14,794 nt of DNA. Origin: Halieaceae bacterium (GTDB lineage: Bacteria > Pseudomonadota > Gammaproteobacteria > Pseudomonadales > Halieaceae). The number at the start of each line of letters is the position of its first letter. Position 1 is the stretch's first letter. The position numbers and the translations under genes were made by a program. The DNA lies in contig WTHO01000021.1 of assembly GCA_011523115.1 (NCBI GenBank), forward strand, positions 25,598 to 40,391. Reading direction: 5' to 3'. The notes beneath the pieces were generated by a model. That model was given only the letters and a program-made list of their open reading frames with translations, searched no databases and was not told the origin of the DNA. Below, in pieces: positions 6,635-13,956 of this stretch.

Positions 6635-7228
6635 TCAGAGCCCGAACACGAGGCCCGTCGGTAAGCCGAGGGTCATTGCGAGATGCCTGAGGCCGATTTG
6701 GACCACGTTGATGCCAATGAACAATAGAATCGGGGAGAAATCGATGCCGCCCATGTTGGGCAGTATGGAGCGAAAAGGCGCCATCACCGGCTCCGAGATC
6801 TGCCAGATCAGTTCGATAGCAGGATGCCGACTACCGGGCGCGACCCAGCTGACGATGATCATCGCGATCAGGATAAAAAAATACAGGTTGACCAGTAAGC
6901 CCAGCACGCCGACGGCCCCCCAAGCCAGCAATGTGGGTAGCCCCGGTAACGCCCAGCGGTCCCCTGCCACCCACGCTATGCTGGCGAGGATCAGGGATTG
7001 CAGGAGTACCGCGATGACGATCACTGCCCAGTCTATGCGACCTGTTGGAGGCAGCACGCCCCGCAGCGGTTGTAGCAGTGGGTTGGTCAATCTGACCACC
7101 AGTTGCGAAATCGGGTTATAAAAATTGACGCGCGAGGTGTGCAAAACGCCGCGCATGACAACCACCAGTAATATCAGGGCGCCAACGTTACGGATGAGGT
7201 ATAGCGCGATTTCCGTTCCAGCACTCAT
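6635..7228 (-). CDS. yggT: YggT family integral membrane protein
   Basis: YggT proteins are small inner-membrane proteins usually encoded beside proC and yggS; their role is not firmly established, though osmotic stress has been suggested. The 197-residue product contains two tandem YGGT repeats. Each has a helix, an (N/H)P-x-(I)-x-x-(L/I) segment, a (N/E)P-(V/L)-x-x-P-x-R-x-(I/V)-LP motif (49-60 and 146-157), a (R/G)ID motif (64-66 and 161-163) and another helix. Membrane segments are at about 8-28, 66-87, 105-130 and 165-187. ATG 7228 immediately follows the proC stop (TAAATG), so the genes are almost certainly co-translated. MetX begins three bases after its stop. Confidence 0.93.
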   Translation of the reverse strand: MSAGTEIALYLIRNVGALILLVVVMRGVLHTSRVNFYNPISQLVVRLTNPLLQPLRGVLPPTGRIDWAVIVIAVLLQSLILASIAWVAGDRWALPGLPTLLAWGAVGVLGLLVNLYFFILIAMIIVSWVAPGSRHPAIELIWQISEPVMAPFRSILPNMGGIDFSPILLFIGINVVQIGLRHLAMTLGLPTGLVFGL

Positions 7229-8044
7229 TTAGCCAAACTCCTTACCCAGTGCCGCCGCACGAGCGGCGCACTGTCGGACTGCCTCTGAGACAATCGCTTC
7301 AAATTGATTGGACTGCAATGAAAGTAGCGCTTGTTCCGTGGTGCCGCCCGGGCTGGTGACATTCTCTCTTAGTTTCGCAACACCATCATCAGATTGTTGC
7401 GCCAGCGCCGCTGCGCCCATCGCGGTTTGGAGCGTCAGAGACATGGCCACTTTTTCATCGAGCCCCAATTCGGCTCCCGCCCGGGCAATGGCCTCAATGA
7501 GAGCAAAAAAATACGCCGGGCCGCTTCCGGAGACAGCGGTCACAGCATCCAGCAGGTCCTCGCTTGCCACCCATACGGTGGTGCCGGCAGCATTGGTCAC
7601 CTGCTCGGCCAGAGCACGATGTTCCCCTTTGACATCGCCTCCTGCATACAACGCACTTGCCCCCAGACCGATCATGGCCGGTGTATTGGGCATGCAGCGA
7701 ATCACGGCCACATCCGTCTCGACGTGGCGTCGCAGGGACGAGATGGGGATACCCGCAGCGATTGATAGCAGCGCCGCCCCAGCGCTCAACTCATGACCAA
7801 TCGATGACAGTGCGTTGGGGACGACTTGTGGCTTGACTGCCAAAACAGCCAGATCGACATCAGCAAACAGGCTCTCCGGCGAGGTGCTTAGCTGTGTTAA
7901 CCCCGCCGCTTCCAGCCGTAACAAGGCATCCTCGCTGGGGTCACAAGCTCGCAGCTGCGCTGGCGCAAAACCTTGAGCGATGAGGCCGGTGATCATGGCG
8001 GTGGCCATGTTTCCTGCGCCAAGAAAAGCGATCTGGGGCAACAT
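7229..8044 (-). CDS. proC: Pyrroline-5-carboxylate reductase ProC
   Basis: ProC reduces 1-pyrroline-5-carboxylate to L-proline with NAD(P)H, the last step of proline synthesis. The 271-residue product begins with a Rossmann motif (FLGAGNMA, 7-14). It shows AVKPQ (69-73), CMPNTPA (117-123), the active-site SGSGPAY (172-178) and the C-terminal signature ENVTSPGGTTEQAL (227-240). Length is typical. A short Shine-Dalgarno-like AGGA lies upstream of ATG 8044, and yggS ends 14 bp before it. The arrangement yggS-proC-yggT is widespread in bacteria and supports co-transcription. Confidence 0.97.
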   Translation of the reverse strand: MLPQIAFLGAGNMATAMITGLIAQGFAPAQLRACDPSEDALLRLEAAGLTQLSTSPESLFADVDLAVLAVKPQVVPNALSSIGHELSAGAALLSIAAGIPISSLRRHVETDVAVIRCMPNTPAMIGLGASALYAGGDVKGEHRALAEQVTNAAGTTVWVASEDLLDAVTAVSGSGPAYFFALIEAIARAGAELGLDEKVAMSLTLQTAMGAAALAQQSDDGVAKLRENVTSPGGTTEQALLSLQSNQFEAIVSEAVRQCAARAAALGKEFG

Positions 8045-8058
8045 GAGTTGGCGCTGTC

Positions 8059-8760
8059 CTATCTGGGAGGCAACGAATTATACCGCGCGCCAAAAATATC
8101 TGTGCCGACACGAACGATTGTGGCACCTTCACTGATAGCAGCCTCCAAATCCTGCGACATTCCCATTGACAAGGTGTCCAGATGCTTAAAGGGTAGGGTC
8201 GCCAGCAGTTCGCGAAGCTGTTGGAAGGGCCGCTTTTGTGTCGCTTCGTCGGTCGCAGGCGCGGGTATGGTCATGAGGCCCCGCAAAGCGAGGTTAGGCA
8301 GTTCACTGATCGCAGTGACTAAATCCGGCAAGGCTTCTGGCGCGACGCCTGACTTGCGCTCTTCCTGAGATGTTTTCACCTGTATCAGGATGTTAAGCGG
8401 GTCTCTGTCCGGCGGTCGCTGTTCGCTTAAGCGGCGCGCGATCTTAAGTCTGTCCAGACTGTGAACCCAGTCGCTGCATTCAGCGATCAGCGCGGTCTTG
8501 TTGCTCTGTATCGGGCCGATAAAGTGCCAGCTGACGTCCAGGTCAGCGAGGGCCCGGGCCTTCTCCGCCAGTTCTTGTGCGTAATTTTCACCAAATTTTG
8601 ATAATCCCAGCCTGTGTGCCTGGCGAATGAGCTCAAAAGGCTTGGTTTTACTGACTGCAAGCAATGACACGGAGCCTTCTGGGCGCCCCGCGGCACGCTC
8701 AGCCGCGCGAATTCTTCGATCGACTTCTGATATATTACGGTCTAAATCAGCGGGTATCAT
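8059..8760 (-). CDS. yggS: PLP homeostasis protein (YggS/PLPBP family)
   Basis: YggS binds pyridoxal 5'-phosphate without known enzymatic activity and buffers free PLP; its loss disturbs amino-acid pools. The 233-residue product has the PLP lysine K38 in LLAVSKTKP, FGENYAQE (56-63), WHFIGPIQSNK (78-88), GLMTIPAPA, LSMGMSQDLEAAI and VRVGTDIFGAR near the C-terminus. All are hallmarks of the single-domain alanine-racemase-like fold. Start ATG 8760 gives a normal N-terminus but has no Shine-Dalgarno sequence upstream. It is the first gene of the minus-strand run and diverges from pilT, 60 bp away. Confidence 0.95.
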   Translation of the reverse strand: MIPADLDRNISEVDRRIRAAERAAGRPEGSVSLLAVSKTKPFELIRQAHRLGLSKFGENYAQELAEKARALADLDVSWHFIGPIQSNKTALIAECSDWVHSLDRLKIARRLSEQRPPDRDPLNILIQVKTSQEERKSGVAPEALPDLVTAISELPNLALRGLMTIPAPATDEATQKRPFQQLRELLATLPFKHLDTLSMGMSQDLEAAISEGATIVRVGTDIFGARYNSLPPR

Positions 8761-8767
8761 GGCGTAA

Positions 8768-8773
8768 TCATAA
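8768..8773 (-). promoter_or_regulatory. Candidate -10 box for the yggS operon
   Basis: On the minus strand TATGAT (five of six to TATAAT) lies six bases before the yggS ATG. Transcription from it would begin at or next to the start codon, matching the absence of a Shine-Dalgarno sequence and implying a leaderless message. No convincing -35 box is seen, so this is tentative. Confidence 0.3.
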
Positions 8774-8820
8774 GGAAGATGATTCGCTCTGTGCTAGCCC
8801 GGCCCCAGAGGAGACGTGAT

Positions 8821-9861
8821 ATGGACATCACCGAACTACTCGCCTTTAGCGTAGAGCAAGGCGCTTCCGATCTTCATCTTTCAGCAGGCCTGCCCCCAAT
8901 GATTCGGGTTGACGGGGATGTCCGGCGGGTCAATGTGCCCGCTCAGGACCATGCCGAGGTGCAGGCACTTGTCTACGACATCATGAACGACCGACAGCGG
9001 AAGGACTTAGAAGAGTTCCTCGAGACCGACTTTTCTTTCGAGGTTCCCGGAGTCGCGCGTTTTAGGGTCAATGCATTTAACCAGCACCGGGGGGCGGGTG
9101 CCGTCTTCAGGACGATTCCCTCTGAGGTACTGTCGATGGAAACGCTGGGTATGGGTCAGGTATTCCGGGACATCTCGATGCTGCCCAGAGGCTTGGTACT
9201 GGTAACGGGCCCAACTGGCTCTGGCAAGTCAACCACGCTTGCCGCGATGATTGATTTCGTCAATGACAACCGTTACGACCATATTCTGACCATCGAGGAC
9301 CCCATCGAGTTTGTACATGAAAGTAAGCGGTGTTTGGTGAACCAACGGGAGGTGCATCGCGACACTTTGGGCTTTTCAGAGGCCCTGCGTTCGGCGCTGC
9401 GTGAGGACCCTGACATCATTTTGGTTGGAGAGATGCGCGACCTCGAGACGATCCGCCTCGCTTTGACCGCCGCTGAAACCGGACACCTGGTATTTGGCAC
9501 CCTGCATACCACTTCAGCGGCGAAGACGATCGACCGCGTCATTGATGTGTTTCCAGCGGCTGAAAAAGACATGGTTCGCTCAATGCTCTCTGAGTCACTA
9601 CAAGCAGTGATCTCGCAGACCTTGCTCAAGAAGAAAACCGGCGGTCGCGTGGCGGCGCACGAAATTATGCGCGGCACGCCTGCGATACGAAATTTAATTC
9701 GCGAGGACAAAGTCGCGCAAATGTACTCAGCGATACAAACCGGTCAAGCGATTGGCATGCAGACAATGGACCAATGTTTACAGAAGTTGGTCGAGAAACG
9801 CGTGATTTCGGTAGAGGTCGCTCGAGAAAAAGCGAAGCAACCAGACAGTATCGCTGCGTAG
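8821..9861 (+). CDS. pilT: Type IV pilus retraction ATPase PilT
   Basis: PilT is the cytoplasmic hexameric motor that depolymerises type IV pili, powering twitching and DNA uptake. The 346-residue product is very close to Pseudomonas PilT over its whole length. It shows the Walker A GPTGSGKST (130-138), Asp box TIEDPIEF (158-165), Walker B DPDIILVGEMRD (196-207), His box AETGHLVFGTLHT (218-230) and the retraction motif AIRNLIRE (288-295). The start is ATG 8821, with AGAGGAGA at 8807-8814 six bases upstream; an in-frame ATG at 8779 is ignored because MDITELLAFS is the conserved N-terminus. PilU, usually next door in Pseudomonas, is absent: ruvX follows on the opposite strand after two bases. 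Confidence 0.97.
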   Translation: MDITELLAFSVEQGASDLHLSAGLPPMIRVDGDVRRVNVPAQDHAEVQALVYDIMNDRQRKDLEEFLETDFSFEVPGVARFRVNAFNQHRGAGAVFRTIPSEVLSMETLGMGQVFRDISMLPRGLVLVTGPTGSGKSTTLAAMIDFVNDNRYDHILTIEDPIEFVHESKRCLVNQREVHRDTLGFSEALRSALREDPDIILVGEMRDLETIRLALTAAETGHLVFGTLHTTSAAKTIDRVIDVFPAAEKDMVRSMLSESLQAVISQTLLKKKTGGRVAAHEIMRGTPAIRNLIREDKVAQMYSAIQTGQAIGMQTMDQCLQKLVEKRVISVEVAREKAKQPDSIAA

Positions 9862-9863
9862 CG

Positions 9864-10283
9864 CTATTGCTGGTGAAGCCAAGTGGCCAGGATGATTGCC
9901 GCCGCTTCGTCATCAACCGGGATACTGGCAAAGTCTCCGCGATGCCCTGCTGCCAGCGCGTTGGCCTTTGCTTCCCGGCTGGAGAGGCGCTCGTCTACCA
10001 GTGTCACCGTCAGACCGAAACGCCCCTCGATTCGACGAGCAAACCGCGCGGCTTGGCGACCCATGTCACTCTCCGAGTCATCCATGTTCAGCGGGTTTCC
10101 GACAAGTATGCGGTCAGGCCGCCACTCGCTGAAGATGCTAGATAGCGCATCCCAGTCGGGAACGCCGTCCCGGGCTTGAAGGATAGTGAGCGGACGTGAG
10201 GTGAGTGACAGCGTGTTACCCACTGCGACGCCGATATTGCGAAGACCGAAGTCGATGGCAATGATCGTCTCATGAGCGGACAT
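9864..10283 (-). CDS. ruvX: RuvX/YqgF, Holliday-junction resolvase-like nuclease
   Basis: RuvX (YqgF) is an RNase H-fold protein linked to 16S rRNA 5'-end processing and to Holliday-junction resolution. The 139-residue product has D11 in AIDFGLRNIGVAVG (9-22), ILVGNPLNMD (59-68), VDERLSS (96-102) and the acidic DDEAAAIIL (124-132), supplying the expected acidic active-site residues. ATG 10283 lies two bases after the yqgE stop, the standard yqgE-ruvX pairing. It ends two bases from the end of pilT, so the two genes converge with no room for a separate terminator. Confidence 0.95.
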   Translation of the reverse strand: MSAHETIIAIDFGLRNIGVAVGNTLSLTSRPLTILQARDGVPDWDALSSIFSEWRPDRILVGNPLNMDDSESDMGRQAARFARRIEGRFGLTVTLVDERLSSREAKANALAAGHRGDFASIPVDDEAAAIILATWLHQQ

Positions 10284-10285
10284 GG

Positions 10286-10864
10286 TCAGGCGTGCCCCAC
10301 CTCGGCACTGAGCAGGTCGATATCGATGCCGAGTTGACGTCCCGCCGCTGCCAGCCGACCGGCGGCATCATGACGAAACAAAATGTCATCGTCTGCAAGC
10401 ACGGTCAGCCAACTATTCTCTGCCATTTCTGATTCCAACTGCCCTGCAGACCAGCCCGCATAACCCAGTGCAACGAGATAGTCATCAGGCCCCTCGCCGG
10501 CCGCTATGGCGTGCAGAAGATCCTGTGACCCCGTGAGACATACCGTGTCCGTGACGGGCTGACTGCCTTCCCATTCGGTGGAGCCCCGGTGCAAAACAAA
10601 GCCATGGTCCGTCGCCACAGGCCCCCCGGCCAGAATCGGTATGTCGGGGGAGACCGCCGGTTCAATATCCAGATGTTCCAGCATCTCGGTCAGGCTGACC
10701 TCCAGACATTGATTGACGACGATTCCCATCGCGCCCTCGCTGTTGTGTTCACAGAGGTAGGTCAGCGATCGGTTAAAAAATCCGCTACCGATAACAGGAG
10801 TAGCGATCAGAAAATGCCCGCGGAGGGAGTCGGGGGCATGGTGAAGGGGTGAAGATGCGCTCAT
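10286..10864 (-). CDS. yqgE: YqgE/AlgH family protein (UPF0301)
   Basis: The 192-residue product belongs to the UPF0301/DUF179 family (YqgE, AlgH). It shows GHFLIATPVIG near the N-terminus, FNRSLTYLCEHN-x-x-GAMGIVVN, ILAGGPV and the conserved LGYAGWSAGQLESE. The molecular function is not established; AlgH was named for an effect on alginate regulation in Pseudomonas. It lies between the TonB-like gene and ruvX on the minus strand, in the same order as in Pseudomonas. The start ATG 10864 is nine bases after the stop of the preceding gene. Confidence 0.94.
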   Translation of the reverse strand: MSASSPLHHAPDSLRGHFLIATPVIGSGFFNRSLTYLCEHNSEGAMGIVVNQCLEVSLTEMLEHLDIEPAVSPDIPILAGGPVATDHGFVLHRGSTEWEGSQPVTDTVCLTGSQDLLHAIAAGEGPDDYLVALGYAGWSAGQLESEMAENSWLTVLADDDILFRHDAAGRLAAAGRQLGIDIDLLSAEVGHA

Positions 10865-10873
10865 CCGGGTATG

Positions 10874-11536
10874 TTACCGCCGAAATTGCCACGTGCGGAC
10901 GATAGCCAGCTCGGAGGTTGTGCTGGCAAGCGTTGAAGGAAACGGTGCAAACGGAGCCAACTCCTTCACAGTGTGTATCGCCGCTTGATCCAGAGCCTTA
11001 GCACCAGAGCTCGATAGCAGGTCAATGCGCTGCAACGCTCCGTCAGCGGCGATTATGACGCGCAGACGCACATCGCCATCGCCGTGCTGCAATGCGAGCC
11101 CGCGATAGTAGGCGTTGCCGAATCGTTCGATGCGATCCTGCCAACGCCGCAGATATTCAGCGTCAGGCGACGCAACCGCGGCCACTGTCGGGCTCCGCGG
11201 CGCGGCGTCGGCCTCAGACATAGACAAACCGGTGCCTTGAGCCTGACGAGGGTTGATGGCTGTCCCAATGTCAGCGTTGTCCAGCAGGCGTTGCGGGTTC
11301 TGGAGACGCGGTAACCCTTCTTGATGGGCGGCCGCGTAATGGGTGCTGGCAGCGGGCGCCTTTTCGCTTGGGGCGAGCAGAACGGTCACGGCTCGATCAG
11401 CGACTCCGACTACAGAGTTGCCAGTAGGTGAGACCAGAAAACCAAAGATGACGATCAGGTGAACGCCAATCGAGAATAATACTGCCGGGGGCAGATTATC
11501 CCTCAGGGTCGCTGAGGTGATGGCGCCATGGCCAAT
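10874..11536 (-). CDS. TonB3-like energy-transducing protein, non-canonical start
   Basis: The C-terminal ~95 residues (YLRRWQDRIERFGNAYYRG onward, with VRLRVIIAADGALQRIDLLSSSG) are a TonB C-terminal domain, which contacts outer-membrane partners. The first canonical start in frame, GTG 11389, would begin after the membrane anchor. Reading the frame upstream reveals a convincing TonB N-terminus: TLRDNLPPA, then a hydrophobic helix with S-x3-H (SIGVH), the spacing of the essential Ser16/His20 of E. coli TonB. No ATG, GTG or TTG precedes it. ATT at 11534-11536 starts on the last base of the gshB stop (TGATT) and gives 220 residues, with GGAG ten bases upstream. The usual proline-rich spacer is missing. 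Position between gshB and yqgE matches Pseudomonas tonB3, reported to affect twitching. The alternatives are a sequence indel near 11510-11528 (ATG 11529 is out of frame) or true near-cognate initiation. Confidence 0.75.
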   Translation of the reverse strand: MGHGAITSATLRDNLPPAVLFSIGVHLIVIFGFLVSPTGNSVVGVADRAVTVLLAPSEKAPAASTHYAAAHQEGLPRLQNPQRLLDNADIGTAINPRQAQGTGLSMSEADAAPRSPTVAAVASPDAEYLRRWQDRIERFGNAYYRGLALQHGDGDVRLRVIIAADGALQRIDLLSSSGAKALDQAAIHTVKELAPFAPFPSTLASTTSELAIVRTWQFRR

Positions 11537-12489
11537 CAGGGTGCTACTCCGCCGATGGGCAGTCCATCGAGTAACTGGCCAGCGATATCGAGGCTGGTCT
11601 CCGATTCAATTTCCCGCAGGCAGGTGGGGCTGGTGACATTAATCTCGGTAAGAAAGTCGCCGATGACATCGAGGCCAACAAAGTAGAGGCCGCGCTCCTT
11701 GAGTACGGGTCCTACCCGCGACGCGATCCATTGATCACGCTCAGTAAGCGGCTGGACCCGCCCGGCCCCGCCTGCAGCAAGGTTCCCCCGGCTCTCGCCG
11801 GCCAGCGGGACTCGGGCCAGACAATACGGTACCGGTTCGCCATTAACGAGCAGTATGCGTTTGTCGCCCTCTGTGATTTCGGGCAGGTATTGTTGCGCCA
11901 TGATGGTTTTTCTTCCGGCTTCAGTGAGTGTCTCGAGAATCACACTGACATTGGGATCATCGGGCTGTGCCCGAAAGATGGCCTGACCACCCATCCCGTC
12001 CAACGGTTTGAAGATGACGTCGTTGTATTTTGAGTGAAAACCCCTGAGCTGCGACATGCTGCGACTGACAAGCAGGGGCGGGCAGCAGTCACTGAATTCG
12101 GTGGCAAAAAGCTTCTCGTTGCAATCACGCAAGCTTTGGCAGCGGTTCACGACCAAGGTGCCCTCTCGCTCGGCTCGCTCGAGTAAGTACGTCGAATAGA
12201 TATATTCCATATCGAAGGGGGGATCTTTGCGCATGAGCACGATGTCGAGATCGGACAATGGCGCAGTATCGGCCTCGCCTATTTCGAACCATCGAGATGG
12301 GTCCCTGTGCACGCGGAGCGGGCATGATCGAGCCATCGGTATCTCCCCCTCGAGAGACAGCCCGTCCGGCTCGATGTAGAACAGTGACCAGCCCCTGTCT
12401 TGCGCTGCCCACAACAGTGCCAGCGTCGTGTCTTTTTTGTAGTTGATGGACTCGATTGGGTCCATGACCACGCCCAACTTGAGGCTCAT
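11536..12489 (-). CDS. gshB: Glutathione synthetase GshB
   Basis: GshB ligates glycine to gamma-glutamylcysteine using ATP, the second step of glutathione synthesis. The 317-residue product aligns along its length with E. coli GshB: KLGVVMDPIESINYKKD (4-20), MRKDPPFD (86-93), NRCQSLRDCNEKLF (115-128), the ATP-grasp KPLDGMGG (161-168), RGNLAAGG (234-241) and EINVTSPT (282-289). ATG 12489 (MSLKLGVV) matches the family start; an in-frame TTG at 12546 would add 19 unconserved residues. The stop shares one base with the ATT proposed to start the TonB-like gene, so the two are probably coupled. Confidence 0.96.
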   Translation of the reverse strand: MSLKLGVVMDPIESINYKKDTTLALLWAAQDRGWSLFYIEPDGLSLEGEIPMARSCPLRVHRDPSRWFEIGEADTAPLSDLDIVLMRKDPPFDMEYIYSTYLLERAEREGTLVVNRCQSLRDCNEKLFATEFSDCCPPLLVSRSMSQLRGFHSKYNDVIFKPLDGMGGQAIFRAQPDDPNVSVILETLTEAGRKTIMAQQYLPEITEGDKRILLVNGEPVPYCLARVPLAGESRGNLAAGGAGRVQPLTERDQWIASRVGPVLKERGLYFVGLDVIGDFLTEINVTSPTCLREIESETSLDIAGQLLDGLPIGGVAP

Positions 12490-12520
12490 GTGCGTTACTC
12501 TGAGGAAGTGACTGAACATC

Positions 12521-12536
12521 TTGCGATCCTGCGCAA
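12521..12536. repeat. Small inverted repeat in the gshB/hydrolase divergent region
   Basis: TTGCG (12521-12525) and CGCAA (12532-12536) are inverted around six bases in the 107-bp gap between the divergent gshB and hydrolase genes. It could be an operator half-site pair, but five-base arms are short and could be chance. No convincing promoter was found in this gap. Confidence 0.2.
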
Positions 12537-12596
12537 CTCCCCGCAAGCTCTGCCCGCCTGAAAAGCAGGGTATTTTGGACGCCTCTGGGATTTTTT

Positions 12597-13916
12597 ATGG
12601 AGTATTTTTTCGTTTTCGCTGCAGCACTGAGTTTTATGGGTGCGTTGACTGCGGTGTTGCAGGTCCGACAGATTGGTTGGGCGGTCTGGATCTGGTTTGG
12701 TTCGGGGTGGATCAACGGCGAGCTGGCATTGTGGTTGATCGGCGGTCAATTGAGCTTCGTCGTCTTGTGGATTGTGTCGGCTGGCGTGACGACGCCCGCC
12801 TTTGCGTTGGGCCTGTCACTGATGATCGCGGCCTGGGTCCTGCTTGCACTGGCTCTACGCGACGGATTTGACGCGGGCGCAGCGTTTAGCCGCGCCCTGC
12901 GCTCGGCCCTAGGCGCAGATTTCATGACACAGCTCCCGGCCGCGAGGCGTATCAGACTCGAGCAGCAAATTCATAGTCGCGAATGGTTGTGGCCTTTTCG
13001 CTTCAGACGCCCCGGTGTGCGCTATGTCCGCAATGTGGCGTACTCGACCGCGGGTAAGCGTGGCCTGTTGGACGTGTATTTGCCGGTTGCGCAGGGACAA
13101 CGCCGGCCCGTGCTGCTGCAGGTCCATGGTGGCGCCTGGATGATGGGCCATAAATCTGAGCAGGCGCAGCCGCTATTGCACCGAATGGTCGAGATGGGAT
13201 GGGTCGGTGTCTCCATTAATTACCGCCTAGCCCCCAGAGACGCATACCCCGCCCAGATTATTGATGTGAAAAAGGCGATAGCCTGGGTTAAGCAACACAT
13301 TGACGAATACGGGGGAGATCCTGACTTCATCGTTGTCACGGGGGGTTCGGCGGGTGGGCACCTGTCTTTGCTTGCCGGCCTGACACCCGGGCACAGCGAT
13401 TGGCAGGAGGGCTTTGAGGGCGTCGATACGGCAGTCCAGGGTGTCTTGGCTATGTACCCGGTCGTTGACTTGACCAATCGCCACGGTATTCGGCAACAGG
13501 ACCGGATGGACGGATTTATCACCAGCCGCATTATTCAGCAGACCCGAGAGACAGCGCCCCATGTCTTTGAGGACGGCTCACCGATATCTTGGATTCAGCG
13601 CGACGGCGTTGCCGCGGCGGCCCCGCCTTTTTGTATTGTTCAAGGTACCCACGATTCGCTGGTGTGGGTGGAAGAAGTGCGCCGCTTTGTTGCTGAGTTT
13701 AGCCCCCTTGCGGCCCACCCTCTTGTTTACGCAGAGTTGCCGCGCGCCCAGCATGCTTTTGAGATTTTCCATTCGCCGCGCACCAGCCACTTTCTCAATG
13801 CCGCGTCTACCTGGTTGGAATGGGTTCGGGCGCAGTCTGGTCAGGTTACCGCGTCTCTGGAAGCCCACGCACAGGAAAACATGAACCAAGCGGGTAAAGA
13901 GTCTGATCATGATTGA
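12597..13916 (+). CDS. Membrane-anchored alpha/beta hydrolase (HSL/family IV esterase-like)
   Basis: The 439-residue product has two parts. Residues 1-88 form about four hydrophobic helices (roughly 1-21, 26-47, 50-65 and 67-88). Residues from about 140 form an esterase domain of the hormone-sensitive-lipase type, with HGGAW for the oxyanion hole (177-181), GYxLAP-like NYRLAP (208-213), nucleophile S251 in GGSAGG (249-254), D353 in QGTHDS and H386 in RAQHAF. It likely hydrolyses an ester, with the catalytic domain held at the inner membrane; the substrate is unknown. GGGA-like GGGA at 12587-12590 precedes ATG 12597. It diverges from gshB and converges with rsmE 40 bp away. In Pseudomonas this spot next to gshB is occupied by pilGHIJ. 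Confidence 0.88.
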   Translation: MEYFFVFAAALSFMGALTAVLQVRQIGWAVWIWFGSGWINGELALWLIGGQLSFVVLWIVSAGVTTPAFALGLSLMIAAWVLLALALRDGFDAGAAFSRALRSALGADFMTQLPAARRIRLEQQIHSREWLWPFRFRRPGVRYVRNVAYSTAGKRGLLDVYLPVAQGQRRPVLLQVHGGAWMMGHKSEQAQPLLHRMVEMGWVGVSINYRLAPRDAYPAQIIDVKKAIAWVKQHIDEYGGDPDFIVVTGGSAGGHLSLLAGLTPGHSDWQEGFEGVDTAVQGVLAMYPVVDLTNRHGIRQQDRMDGFITSRIIQQTRETAPHVFEDGSPISWIQRDGVAAAAPPFCIVQGTHDSLVWVEEVRRFVAEFSPLAAHPLVYAELPRAQHAFEIFHSPRTSHFLNAASTWLEWVRAQSGQVTASLEAHAQENMNQAGKESDHD

Positions 13917-13956
13917 CGCCTGAATACAGTACCCCACGGCGCGTCACTAGACTGGC

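Noticed and set aside
8779..8820. Upstream in-frame ATG of pilT
   Set aside because: The ATG at 8821 has the better-spaced AGAGGAGA and gives the conserved MDITELLAFS start; the upstream ATG is only two bases from its AAGGA.
12490..12546. Longer gshB start at TTG 12546
   Set aside because: The extra 19 residues have no counterpart in E. coli GshB, which begins at the position of ATG 12489.
12551..12570. CCTG-AAAAG-CAGG hairpin between gshB and the hydrolase
   Set aside because: Only four base pairs form, and the location is upstream of both divergent genes, so a terminator makes no sense.
13917..13956. Terminator between the hydrolase and rsmE
   Set aside because: The 40-bp gap holds only an imperfect CTAG-flanked repeat with no stable stem and no T-run.
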